DNA from: Bactrocera neohumeralis
Taxonomy: Eukaryota > Arthropoda > Insecta > Diptera > Tephritidae
Length of the DNA: 64,000 bases
NCBI RefSeq assembly: GCF_024586455.1
Contig: NW_026089623.1
Span: forward strand, 8,714,204-8,778,203
Direction: 5' to 3'
The position numbers and the translations under genes are program-made. The notes under the pieces are model-generated. The model was not told where the DNA came from. It searched no databases and saw only the letters and a list, made by a program, of their open reading frames with translations. Every line of letters starts with the position of its first letter. Position 1 is the first letter of the stretch. Positions 21,329-31,209 of the stretch are shown piece after piece.

Positions 21329-22414
21329 CTTCTTCCTCTTAATTGGCGTAGACACCGCATACGCGATTGTAGCCGAGTTAACAACAGCGCGCCAGTCGCT
21401 TCTTCTTTTCGCTACGTGGCGCCAATTGGATATTCCAAGCGAAGTCAGGTCCTTCCCCACTTGGTCCTTCCAACATAGTGGAGGTCTTCCTCTTCCTCTG
21501 CTTCCCCCGGCGGGTACTGCGTCGAATACTTTCAGAGCTGGAGCGTTTTCGTCCATCCAGACAACATGACCTAGCCAGCGTAGCCGCTGTCTTTTAATTC
21601 GCTGAACTATGTCGATGTCGTCGTATATCTCGTACAGCTCATCGTTCCATCGAATGCGGTATTCGCCGTGGCTAACGCGCAAAGGACCATAAATCTTTCG
21701 CAGAACTTTTCTCTCGAAAACTCGCAACGTCGACTCATCAGTTGTTGACATCGTCCAAGACTCTGCACCATAAAGCAGGACGGGAATTATGAGTGACTTA
21801 TAGAGTTTGGTTTTTGTTTGTCGAGAGAGGACTTTGCTTCTCAATTGCCTACTCAGTCCGAAGTAGCACCTGTTGGCAAGACTTATCCTGCGATGAGATG
21901 GTACATTCTTTATTTAGTTCTGCGGCTCGAACTATTTTCTCCAGAAGCAGGTTGAAAAAGTCACACGATAGGGAATCGCCTTGTCTGAAACCTCGTTTGG
22001 TATCGAACGGCTCGGGAAGTCCTTCCCGATCCTGACGGAGCTTTTGGTGTTGCTCAACGTCAGTTTACAAAGCTGTATTAGTTTTGCGGGGATACCAAAT
22101 TCAGACATCGCGGAATAAAGGCAGCTCCTTTTCGTGCTGTCGAAAGCAGCTTTGAAATCGACGAAGAGGTGGTGTGTGTCGATTCTCCTTTCACGGGTCT
22201 TTTCCAAGATTTGGCGCATGGTGAATATCTGGTCGTTTGTTGATTTTCCAGGTCTGAAGCCACACTGATAAGGTCCAATCAGTTTGTTGACAGTGGGCTT
22301 TAATCTTTCACATAATACGCTCGATAGAACCTTATATGCGATGTTGAGGGGGCTTATCTCACGGTAGTTTTCGCAGATTTTGAGGTCTCCCTTTTCGTGA
22401 ATTGGGTAGAGCAC
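21329..22414 (-). pseudogene. RTE-like RT and C-terminal domain (copy b)
   Basis: Frame 21932-22414 gives the RT fingers and palm up to SVRIGKDFPSRSIPNEVSD (frameshifted where PFDTKRGFRQGDS is expected). Frame 21293-21844 gives KLYKSLIIPVLLYGAESWTM, RVFERKVLRKIYGPLRV and NWRHVAKRRSDWRAVVNSAT. The YADD strand between them is deleted, so this copy cannot encode an active RT. Confidence 0.9.
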
Positions 22415-22423
22415 ACTTAAATT

Positions 22424-24033
22424 TCAATCGTTGGTCATGCTTTCGTTCGACCATATTTTACAAAGAAGCTGATGCATGCTCCTTATCAGTTCTTCGCCGC
22501 CGTGTTTGAATAGCTCGGCCGGCAATCCGTCGGCCCCTGCCGCTTTGTTGTTCTTCAGGCGGGCAATTGCTATTCGAACTTCTTCATTGTCGGGTAATGG
22601 AACGTCTGCTCCATCGTCATCGATTGGGGAATCGGGTTCTCCTTCTCCCGGTGTTGTGCGTTCACTGCCATTCAGCAGGCTGGAGAAGTGTTCCCTCCAT
22701 AATTTAACTATGCTCTGGGCATCAGTGACTAGATCACCTTTGGTGGTTCTACAAGAGTATGCTCCGGTCTTGAAACCTTCTGTAAGCCGCCGCATTTGTT
22801 CGTTGAATTTTCGAGCGTTACCCCTGTCGGCCAGCTTATCAAGCTCTTCGTACTCACGCATTTCGGCCTCTTTCTTCTTCTGTCTGCAAATGCGTCTCGC
22901 TTCCCTCTTCAACTCTCGGTATCTATTCCATCCCGCACATGTAGTGATCGATCGTAACGTTGCGAGGTAGGCAGCCTTTTTTCTCTCCGCTGCGACACGG
23001 CACTCCTCGTCGTACCAGCTGTTCTTTCGGACTTTCCGAAAACCAATGGTTTCGGTGCAGCTGTACGTAAGGAGTTCGAAATGCCGTCCCACAGTTCCCT
23101 TATACCGAGTTGTTGACGAGTGCTCTCAGAGAGCAGGAGTGCAAGCCGAGTAGAAAATCGTTCGGCTGTCTGTTGTGATTGCAGCTTCTCGACGTCGAAA
23201 CTTCCTTGTTTGGTGGCGTGCGTTTTTTGCTGCACAGAGGCGGGTGCGAATCTTAGCTGCAACAAGATAGTGGTCCGAGTCAATGTTAGGACGTGTCTTC
23301 CGTCTATCAAAACATGATCGATCTGGTTGGTAGTTTTTCGATCTGGAGACAGCCAGGTAGCTTAATGAATCTTCTTATGCTGGAATCTAGTACAACAGAT
23401 AACCATATTTCGGGCCCCGGCGAAGTCGATCAGCCTCAACCCATTTGAGGATGTTTCCTGGTGCAGGCTGAATTTACCGACCGTAGTGCCAAAGATACCT
23501 TTTTTGCCCACCCTGGCGTTAAAGTCGCCAAGCACGATTTTGACATCGTGGCGGGGGCAGCCCTCATAAGTGCGCTCCAAGCACTCATAAAAGGCATCTT
23601 TGGTCACATCGTCCTTCTATTCCGTCGGGGCGTGGGCGCAAATCAGCGATATGTTGAAGAACCTCGCTTTGATGCGGATTGTGGCTAGACGGTCATTCAC
23701 CGGAGTGAATGATAGTACTCGGCGACGGAGTCTCTCTCCCACCACGAATCCTTCACCAAACTTTCGCTCCTTTATATGGCCACTGTAGTAAATGTCACAA
23801 GGACCTACTCGTCTCTGTCCTTGTCCCGCCCATCACATTTCTTGGACGGCGGTGATGTCAGCCTTTATTTTTACGAGGACATCAACCAGCTGGGCAGCGG
23901 CACCTTCCCAATTAAGGGACCGGACATTCCAGGTGCATGCCCTCAATTCGTAGTCCTTATTTCGTTTGCCATGGTCGTCATCAAAAGGGGGGTCTCTCAT
24001 CCGAGGCTGATTGCTAATTTTCATTGGTAACAT
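22424..24033 (-). pseudogene. RTE-like endonuclease and linker (copy b)
   Basis: Endonuclease text is split among frames 23833-24033 (ACTWNVRSLNWEG, ITAVQEM with the Glu), 23362-23607 (VLGDFNARV) and 22909-23310 (MIDGRHVLT). The linker 22424-23092 is open for 222 codons: SWYDEECRVAAERKKAAYLA, RRLTEGFKTGAYSCRTTKGD, SIVKLWREHFSSLLNGSE, IARLKNNKAAGADGLPAELF and KHGGEELIRSMHQLLCKIW. The last two blocks mark the RT start and are missing from copy a. Confidence 0.9.
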
Positions 24034-24257
24034 TTTTTACGTGGTGGGTCCCAAAGCCGGCTCACAACCCTGCGGAGGAGATGTTTCGCCTTCTCACCTT
24101 AGCTCGCCTTCAAACGGATGTTCTTAGGCTACCCAGAGGATACTTGGTCAAAGACCGGAAGTAGTGAGCTGCCTGAGTCATATGTAAAAGAATCGTTTCT
24201 GGCTCAGAGAACTTTTCTCAATTGCGTGAACTTCTACATATGACTCCATCCTGTATT

Positions 24258-24646
24258 AGCCATGAATTATTTGCTGAGTTTTGAAGTGCATCAATGGTTG
24301 ATTTACTATCGCTACATATTATATGTTTTTCTCCTGTTGATGAGGCGAATAGAACCGCTTCGTAAATTTCTGCAGCTTCTGCTGTAAAAACCGAGCAATA
24401 TGTTGGCAAAGCACCGACAATAATAGCAACACCCTGATCGTTTGACACTGCAAACGTGGTAGTAGTATCCGTTTTCGACCCGTCGGTATATATGGGTTCC
24501 CATTCTAGTTTATAAGACTCAATAGCCTCGTTGAAGAGCAGAAAAAATTCGTTGGAGCTGGTTTTTAGTTTCTGGTGCTTTGACAGAGTGTTTATAAAAG
24601 AGTGTTTGGGAGTCAACCATTGTGGATGGTCAGGCTCGACGAGCAA
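24258..24646 (-). pseudogene. I-like RNase H domain, first part
   Basis: The frame reads EPIYTDGSKTDTTTTFAVSN (first Asp), VFTAEAAEIYEAVLFASS (Glu) and HIICSDSKSTIDALQNSANN (Asp). It is cut by RTE copy b. After removing that insertion and one TSD the frame resumes as SWLIHNIRDKLFHHENRNKI then MWVPGHAGI (21320-21255), the last RNase H block. The remaining minus-strand text toward 20750 is the C-terminal tail of ORF2, frameshifted. Confidence 0.9.
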
Positions 24647-25058
24647 TTCGGGTGTGGATATTAAATTGAGGTCGTTGATCAGGGCTATTCATTGCATGAA
24701 GGTGGACTGTTTGTTCGATGCATTCATCCTAGTTGTAGACGTCTCGACGATGTTGAAAAAGGTTTTGCTCCTTTTATGGAGAATCCTAGGTAGAAGCATC
24801 ATGGTATTATATTTAGTTCTTTGCTGGATGCTCGGTAGGCCTGCTTCGGCTAAAACGGCTCTGATCGGAGAGGTGGGGACCGCGCGAATGCTTCTTCTTA
24901 CTGCTGTGTGGTAAGGAGCTTGGATGCAGGCGAAGTGAGATTTTGCGCAGTGTCCATATATCGCGAGTCCCAAGTCAATTTTTGATAACATCAGTGCTTT
25001 TACAATATTTACAAGATTTGACATACATATGTATATGACAGTGCTTAGATGATAAATA

Positions 25059-26171
25059 CTACATAATGTTAAGTCTAGATATTAAATTTATTCTAACATA
25101 TTTACAATGTTCCTTGTAAGTTAGTTTTTTTTCAAAAATTATACCTAGTATTTTGAGTGTATTAGTGTGAGGAATTTGGGTATTAGAAAGGGATAGGATA
25201 GGAAAAGCGCATTTAAGTTTTCTGCAGATGTGGAAGGTTGAGCTTTTAGCTGAGATTTTACATCCAGAAGTTTTTGACCAGTTGGATATGTCATCTAGAA
25301 TTCTCGTGAAAATTTCTGTCATTAGTGTAAGGTCTTTGAGAGCGGAAAATATTAGAACGTCATCAGCGTACATTAAATGCTCAACCGTATCGTATTGGGG
25401 TAATAGGGAGCTGAGTTCATTAAAAGCAATTATAAATAAGGTAACTGAAAGAGGTGAGCCTTGTGGCACGCCGTTGGGCAATGGGTATATGTTAGAGTTT
25501 TGATTATTTACGCTGACAAAAATTTTTCGATTCAGGAGGAAGGCTCTAACAAAACTGTAGATTTTGTCTCCAACGCACCAGCGTTCTAATTCTCGTAAAA
25601 CTATATATGCACCAATTCTGTCGAAAGCTTTTTCAACATCTAGACTAAGGACGGACAGGTGGTTTCTTGCGGAGAGCGTTGTCGAAGCACAGTGTTCAAA
25701 ATACAGAAGTGGGTCGATGACACCGTGAACTTTTTGAAATGCGAACTGGTTAGAGCTTATCAACCCTTTTTTCTTGGCGTACCACATAATTCTAACGGAT
25801 ATAATTTTTTCAAGCACCTTAGATATACAGGGAATTAGGGATATAGGTCTAAAGTTGGGGACGGAAGGGCTGTTTTTGTTAGGTTTGGGAATAAGTATAA
25901 CAGCAGCTTTTTTCCAATCTTGTGGAAGGGTGCCTTTATCAAAAATTCTGTTATACAAGGATAGGAGTCGGAGTTTAAGGGTATAAGGAAGGTTTTTGAG
26001 GAGGGAGAAGGGTATTTTATCCGGGCCTCTAGAGCTACCCGACATGGTAGAAATAGTCGAGTCGAATTCGTGAAGTGAGATTGCTGATTCGATTAGCGAA
26101 GCTGTAGGGCAAGGTGACGGGTTGTGGTAAGTTTTTGGAATAATTATATTACTGAGAGAGTTGAAATCCAT
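25059..26171 (-). CDS. I-like reverse transcriptase domain
   Basis: A 370-codon frame carries RT motifs in order: SGSSRGPDKIPFSLLKNLPY, DWKKAAVILIPKPNKN, FRPISLIPCISKVLEKIIS, NQFAFQKVHGVIDPLLYFEH, VLSLDVEKAFDRIGAYIV (first Asp), GVPQGSPLSVTLFIIAFN and LMYADDVLIFSAL (catalytic YADD). All RT motifs are present without a stop. It shows what the related element at 54964 has lost: the segment from FRPISL back to KKAAVIL is missing there. The frame closes at SRLNIM where the thumb should continue in another frame. Confidence 0.93.
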   Translation of the reverse strand: MDFNSLSNIIIPKTYHNPSPCPTASLIESAISLHEFDSTISTMSGSSRGPDKIPFSLLKNLPYTLKLRLLSLYNRIFDKGTLPQDWKKAAVILIPKPNKNSPSVPNFRPISLIPCISKVLEKIISVRIMWYAKKKGLISSNQFAFQKVHGVIDPLLYFEHCASTTLSARNHLSVLSLDVEKAFDRIGAYIVLRELERWCVGDKIYSFVRAFLLNRKIFVSVNNQNSNIYPLPNGVPQGSPLSVTLFIIAFNELSSLLPQYDTVEHLMYADDVLIFSALKDLTLMTEIFTRILDDISNWSKTSGCKISAKSSTFHICRKLKCAFPILSLSNTQIPHTNTLKILGIIFEKKLTYKEHCKYVRINLISRLNIM

Positions 26172-26664
26172 GTGGAAATTAGAATTATGAGAAGCATTAG
26201 ACCATGAACTTGCAAAGTGTTCAGCAATCTGCGCCCGACAGAGTTTTTATATTCGACCAAACCTTTTTAGGACTAGAGGTAGGCTTTATGTTAGCTGTAA
26301 ATTTTACAAAAGATTGTCTTTTTGATTGTTCCGTTGTGTTTGTAGGTAGCCCATAACGTTTGTTTTCTATTTCTTAACACAGATAACATTTTAGACTAAT
26401 ATGGAAGCTTTTTGGAAAACTGTTTAGTATTAGTTTGGGTAATGGCTAACAGCCCGATTCTGTGCACTTGATAAATTCACCATCTTGCTTATTTATCAAT
26501 ATTAATTATTTATCAAGTCTTTGGTATTCTGTGTCAAAAACCAAAAGCTCTATTCTAGATAAATTATCAAGATGTCAAATGCTCTTGACAAATTCAACAA
26601 CTGTTTGTGAAAATATTGTGAACACATTTTAATTGTAATTTTGATTGAAATTAAATAAAATAAA

Positions 26665-27785
26665 ATGGAAGAAGACATATTATTATTGTTGCTGTTAGAA
26701 GAGGAGGAAAATTTAGAAAATATAGATCGCGCGCGTTATTTCAGGAGTTTGAGGGATTCTACTGATCCATTTGCCCTCAGTGAAAACAAAAGACTTCATT
26801 GCCTTTGATTATTAGAGTCCTGGCAACTTTAAATTTCTTTGGTCACGGTTCCTACCAAAAATGTGTCGGTAATAACTGCAACTTGCCAATGAGTCAGTCG
26901 TCACTCTCGAGAAGTATGCGGGCTGTGGCCAAACTTATAGTAAAAGTTAAGGGAGAAGAAATAAAATTTCCTAGTTCCACTGAGGAAGAAAATATAGTCA
27001 GAACCGGGTATGTACATACATGTGTATTAAAACAATTGGATTCATCTAAATTCACTGAGTTCAATTTCAGATTTTTCACAAAATACGGAATAAAGAGTAC
27101 TATAGGAGCAATCGACTGTACACATGTTGCAATTATTGCTCCTGCGTCAAATAATATTGAACGTCCCCTTGGCTTATATTTAAATAGGAAGGGCTTCTAC
27201 AGCATTAATGTCGAAGCGGTATGTTTTGTTGTGTATAAACTTAATAACTGACATACTTAACTTATGTATGTCTCAGGTATATGATCACCGTTTATGCTTC
27301 ACGTTTCTAAATGCTAAATTTCCGGGTGCGACACAGGACTCTGGAATTTGGGCAACTTCTGACCTATTAGAGCATCTCATTCGTCAACACACCAATGACT
27401 CTGTAGGGCACCGAAGGGAGTCGTGGCTGATTGGTGACCAAGGTTACCCTTTAGAACCTTGGCTCTTAACACCGGTCGGAAACCTAGTACTTCGCAAGAG
27501 CGAAAGTATAATAAGCTACATTGTACTGCCAGAAATTGTGTTGAAAGAGCGTTCGGAGTTTTAAAATCGCGCTTCAGATGTTTGCTGAAGCACCGGGTTC
27601 TACATTATTCCCATGAAACGTCCGCATTAATAATAAGCAGTTGTGTTATACTGCATAATATAATTACGAAAGCTGGTATTACCATGGACGCGGTGGACAA
27701 CGAGGTTGAAGAAAACTCTGACCATGTAGTTAATTCCGGTGACTCTTTGCAGTATACACGAACTAAACTAAAATTGGAAAAATAA
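26665..27785 (+). pseudogene. PIF/Harbinger transposase (DDE_4-type), frameshifted
   Basis: Start ATG at 26665 (MEEDILLLLLLEEEENLENI). After a frameshift near 26800 comes LATLNFFGHGSYQKCVGNN, SQSSLSRSMRAVAKLI and STIGAIDCTHVAIIAP (first Asp). A 58-bp intron (27219-27276, GTATGT…TCTCAG) precedes VYDHRLCFTFLNAKFPGATQ and SWLIGDQGYPLEPWLLTPV (second Asp). After another frameshift near 27475 comes CTARNCVERAFGVLKSRFRC (Glu) and the end LQYTRTKLKLEK. All three catalytic acids survive; the gene needs only the two frame corrections to read through, so it is young or the breaks are base-calling errors. Confidence 0.93.
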
Positions 27786-28489
27786 GGAATTAAAAAAAAT
27801 ATAAAATTCAGTCTTCCAACTCTAATGACCAGAGTTTTGTTTTAAAACATTTAATAACTCTGCGACAACTCTTGTTAGGTCATGGATGGCATGTATTACT
27901 TCCCGGTGCTACCGACGCTGTTCCTCTTCACGATGTTGCCTGTGTTCTTCAGCAGCATTCCTCTTTGCTATGTTAGCAATAAGAGTACTAATTAGCTTAT
28001 TGCGCTCCCCTCGTGATGGCCGTGATGTCCTGGCATCCGAATCGGTGTCAATCTTAAAAAAAAAATATTTATTAAAAACTACGTAAAGGCATATGTATGT
28101 TTGTATGTATGGATATATATATATATGGGCATATGTAAATACATATGCATTATGCAAATATGTACCTATACATATACATATATGCATAACTATGTATTAT
28201 GTATAGGTACTCATATAGATACGAGTACATTGGTGCGAATTCTTGGGCTCCAAATCTAAAGTTTGTTAAATTATTAAAAAGTTCGTATGAAGCCAAAAAC
28301 TTGGGTTCATATGGCTTTTCTTTTTTTCTTTTTTCTTTTAAAAGAAAAATAACCCAAAAAAAGAAAAAAAGCCACTGCGTTTAACCAGTGGCCAGGGGTT
28401 TATGTACTTGGATATATTGTATAATAAAATAGAAATTACATACCTGATTATCCGGGCTAAATAACGGTGAATCATATGGAGATTGTGCT

Positions 28490-28870
28490 GAATTTGGCGA
28501 TGGTAGTGGGCCTGGCGACGCAGGCCTATTCGATGCAGTACCCACCGGGGGAAGCAGAGGAAGAGGAAGACCTCCACTCCGTTGGAAGGACCAAGTGGAG
28601 AAGGACCTGGCTTCGCTTGGAATATCCAATTGGCGCCACGTAGCGAAAAGAAGAAACGACTGGCGCGCTGTTGTTAACTCGGCTATAATCGCTTAAGCGG
28701 TTTCTACGCCAATTAAGAAGAAGAAGAAGTGGGCCTGGCGTTGGTAGTGGGTTTGGCGATGGCAGTGGGTTTGGCGATGGTAGTGGGCCTGGCGATGGTA
28801 GTGGGTTTGACGATGGTAGTGGGTTTGGCGAAGGTAGTGGGGTTGGCGACAATAATAGGCTTGGCAGTGG
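28490..28870. repeat. 18-bp coding minisatellite (PLPSPN)
   Basis: Units like GGCGATGGTAGTGGGTTT are repeated about ten times with variants. On the minus strand they encode Pro-Leu-Pro-Ser-Pro-Asn repeats, a flexible spacer in the Myb/SANT protein. The array is split by the RTE fragment at 28518-28727. Confidence 0.92.
28518..28727 (+). mobile_element. RTE-like 3' fragment, copy f
   Basis: The 210-bp sense piece encodes FDAVPTGGSRGRGRPPLRWK, DQVEKDLASLGISNWRHVAK and RRNDWRAVVNSA and ends in AAGAAGAAGAAG, the element's 3' tail. AGTGGGCCTGGCG stands on both sides (28505-28517, 28728-28740), a 13-bp apparent duplication, though the host minisatellite could produce it by chance. A severely 5'-truncated, probably recent insertion. 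Confidence 0.9.
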
Positions 28871-29769
28871 TGCTGAACTAGGCAGTCTACTTTCAGTAGA
28901 TGATATTGGACACTCAATTATCGACGATTCTACCCTTTGTTTTCGCGGCAGCCCTAAACCAAAGCTTTCAATAGCTTCCACTCCATCCACAGCTACTGAT
29001 CCAAAAGCTGCCAAAGATTTTTGCTCGAAATCGGTCAACGGCTTGCCACAGAGCCCTCCTCCAGTGAGCCTCTGCTCCATTTTTAAGCGCCTTGCCCGCG
29101 TACGTAGTTGGCTCTTCCAAACACCCATTGTCTGTAAATAAAAATCATTTAACAAATGTAGAAAATATCAGACGAATTACCTCTTTCCACTTAGCTGCAG
29201 TATGAGATGGCCCTCTGCACGCATTTAACTGCTCCGCCAGCTGCCGCCACAAATCCTGCATTTGTCGAGGCGATTTTGGCGTATTTTTTCCTCTACCGAT
29301 TTCCGGATGCGCCCGGCAAAATGAAACGTAAGTTTCTAATTGTTCGTGCGTAGCACGTTGGTTTTTTGGTTTCCTATAAATTGAATTAAATATTAAACCA
29401 TTTATTTCTTTAAAATTAACAATTAATAATAATGAATACTTACGTTGTTGAAGAATCCATTTCGCACTAAACAGCTGATTTCTGTTTACATTATTTTGTT
29501 CACCACAGTATGGTGAAAAGCGTTTCGCTTTAAGTTTTATCAATATTTGCACAGAATAACAAAAAGCTTTTGGCTTGATAAAAATCATGATAAATAAACA
29601 TTATTTTGATAATTTGTTAAGTGCACAGAATTGGCCTGTAAGTGTGCAGCTGAGAGTATAACAGATTTTATTGTGGATGCTTCCGCGTTTATGTTGCTAG
29701 ATATAGCTTTTTCTAGAATAAAAGAGGAGATAAGTGAACAATATTTAGCCCAATCAGCTTTCTCAGTTA

Positions 29770-30205
29770 TCACCAATTATGATACAAGCAAAAATCCTAA
29801 TACAGGAATTATGGCTATACGGAACTGACCACTTCGTTTAGAAAAGTGATCCCAGTTCGCGGGCAATCTTAGTGATATCTCACAGATACAAATCCCGCGA
29901 TGGGTAAATTATGCCCCAGAGCGCAAAGTCGAACTACATGGCTTCTATGATGCCTCTGAAAAAGCATATTGTGCCACCATTTATGTGCGCACACATTAAG
30001 ACACAGCGACCAGCAGTCACTAGTAGCCAATGCAAAGGTAGCTCCTCTAAAAACAATAAGTCTACCACGACTGGAACTATGCGATGCGTTACTACTAGCC
30101 AAACTAGTATCAATGGTACAAACACATCTAAATATGGCAAAATATAAACTGTATCTCTGGTTTGATTCCGAAATTGTATTAGCCTCGAAAAATCGATACT
30201 AATTT
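29770..30205 (+). pseudogene. BEL/Pao RNase H region
   Basis: After the nested insertion the frame continues QAKILIQELWLYG, QIPRWVNYAPERKVELHGFY, DASEKAYCATIYVRT, then in another frame KVAPLKTISLPRLELCDALL, LAKLVSMVQTHLNMAKYKLY and LWFDSEIVLA. These are the Asp (GFYDASE), Glu (LPRLELC) and Asp (FDSEIVL) motifs of the BEL RNase H-like domain. At least one frameshift (near 30000) breaks it. Confidence 0.9.
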
Positions 30206-30694
30206 AATTACGAAGAATTCACAAGATTATTTATTCGCATTGAAGCCGTACTCAATTCACGGCCACTAATAACACTCTCGCAAGTTCCCTCAAATCTTAC
30301 AACCCTAACCCCAGGGCACTTTCCCAAGGGAGCACCCATTCTGGCCACACCTGAGCCAGGCGTGGAGTACCTGTCCCTATTAAATCGATGGGGAAGAACT
30401 AAAATTCTCCATCATAATTTCAGTCGCCGATGGAAAGAAGACTATTTAAAATACCTCAATAAGAGGTATCGATGGAAAACGTCAGAAAATGCGCCTAAGC
30501 TTGGAGATTGTGTCCTAATTAACGATGATTGTCTCTCTCCTACCGAATGGCAGCTTGGCCGCATAGAAAAGCTTTACTATGGCTCCGACGGTCATATCCG
30601 AATAGTCGATCCTCGCACGCAAACCGGAACGCTAACTAGACCGCTCGTAAAACTATGTTTTTACCAACCACCGATAATAACGAAACGTTGTTAA
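30206..30694 (+). pseudogene. BEL/Pao integrase C-terminus with DUF5641
   Basis: The frame enters abruptly at YEEFTRLFIRIEAVLNSRPL (after the integrase core in intact elements), then LTTLTPGHFPKGAPILATPE and the DUF5641 part NRWGRTKILHHNFSRRWKED, YLKYLNKRYRWKTSENAPKL and GRIEKLYYGSDGHIRIVD, ending CFYQPPIITKRC. The H2C2 finger and DDE core are deleted at the join with RNase H. The 110-codon DUF5641 frame itself (30362-30694) is open. Confidence 0.9.
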
Positions 30695-30979
30695 AACTCG
30701 TTAAAACCACCGCCGCAATAAAAAATAATTAAACAATATAACTTAATTACTTAAAAGCTCGTCCGAAATGATGACCTATTCGTACCACATATTGTGGAAC
30801 ACACTCAGAATGATATAAATCTATAATCACTTACTCTTTTCTAGACAGGGTAATATGGATGCTGATATGTCGGTTGCACCAACGCCAACTATACGTTCGG
30901 CTGTCACTGTGCCGCGCACTGGGGCTGCCCCCGTAGCAGAGTCCCGAACAACCACGGTAACAAATGCAACAACCGTTCT

Positions 30980-31125
30980 CGCTAGTCAACTTCAGTTTAA
31001 CTTTCAATCAAACGTTGTAACATTTCTTTTGTAGAGGTAATATTTCCGCGATCGGGCGCATTGAAATTACAATCCCGCAGAAAACAAACCACCGGTGTTT
31101 TATTTTAGGTAGTGTAGGTGTTAAA
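30980..31125 (-). repeat. Putative LTR piece, partner of 11985-12146
   Basis: The block CTAGTCAACTTCAGTTTAA to CCCGCAGAAAAC matches the copy at 11985. It follows env-like sequence on the minus strand, the place of a 3' LTR. Between 30695 and 30980 lies a short frame starting ATGGATGCTGATATG at 30855 after a TTTTCTAG acceptor-like site; its meaning is unknown. Confidence 0.5.
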
Positions 31126-31209
31126 TTCTACAGTATGTAAGCAAACAATATATGTATATGTAAAAACACCTTAACAAATAATATAATCTGTATCTAAACA
31201 AATTATCAA

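Larger units (their letters stand above)
21329..24251 (-). mobile_element. RTE-like non-LTR element, copy b
   Basis: A 2,923-bp antisense element with a 6-bp duplication TGTATT (21323-21328, 24252-24257), inserted in the RNase H domain of the I-like element. It retains endonuclease, linker, the start of RT and the C-terminal domain. About 0.32 kb around the YADD box is deleted at about 21895, the complement of the deletion in copy a. An intact element of about 3.2-3.3 kb can be inferred from the two. Confidence 0.93.
27909..29460 (-). pseudogene. Harbinger Myb/SANT-like DNA-binding protein, four exons
   Basis: Exon 1 is 29444-29460 (MDSSTT), exon 2 29181-29373, exon 3 28444-29131, exon 4 to 28052; donors GTAAGT, GTAATT, GTATGT and acceptors TTATAG, TTACAG, TTTAAG agree in phase. 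Exon 2 encodes RATHEQLETYVSFCRAHPEI, MQDLWRQLAEQLNACRGPSH and AAKWKE; exon 3 begins TMGVWKSQLRTRARRLKME and LTGGGLCGKPLTDFEQK. This is the zeste-type Myb/SANT domain common in the second Harbinger protein, which helps bring transposase to the ends. Exon 3 continues as PLPSPN repeats interrupted by an RTE fragment. Exon 4 ends in a stop (QRR-stop-HREV). Confidence 0.85.
26450..29638 (+). mobile_element. PIF/Harbinger DNA transposon
   Basis: A 3,189-bp element with ends CAGCCCGATTCTGTGCACTT and the inverse of CAGGCCAATTCTGTGCACTT, flanked by a 3-bp duplication TAA (26447-26449, 29639-29641), the target expected for this superfamily. It carries the two usual convergent genes, a DDE transposase (plus strand) and a Myb/SANT-like DNA-binding protein (minus strand). 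It interrupts the linker of the I-like element and itself holds an RTE 3' fragment. Confidence 0.95.
20624..29769 (-). mobile_element. Antisense I-like non-LTR element, 5'-truncated, with nested insertions
   Basis: The insertion is bounded by a 10-bp duplication TCACCAATTA (20614-20623, 29770-29779). The 3' end is an (AAAT)n tail seen as TTTATTTATTTATTT at 20627, and the 5' end at 29769 falls in the linker between endonuclease and RT (DWAKYCSLISSFILEKA), so it was truncated at insertion. RTE copy b (21329-24251) and a Harbinger element (26450-29638) interrupt it. The RT plus RNase H layout and tail suggest the I clade. Confidence 0.92.
20041..30694 (+). mobile_element. Sense BEL/Pao element split by nested insertions
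   Basis: The left part (20041-20623) is RT and the right part (29770-30694) is RNase H and the end of integrase. When the insertion 20624-29769 and one copy of TCACCAATTA are removed, the frame reads WLSPIMIQAKILIQELWLYG without a break, which proves the two parts belong together. The integrase zinc and catalytic core are deleted at about 30205, and gag, protease and the RT start are absent. Its 3' LTR was not delimited. Confidence 0.9.

Noticed and set aside
27909..28187. Separate small gene for the Arg/Glu-rich frame at 27909-28187
   Set aside because: Splice sites and phase show that its coding part (27909-28052) is the last exon of the Harbinger Myb/SANT gene.
30855..30985. Short frame starting MDADMSVAPTPTIRSAV as a gene
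   Set aside because: About 43 codons, no domain, runs into the putative LTR block; recorded only as a note under the LTR entry.
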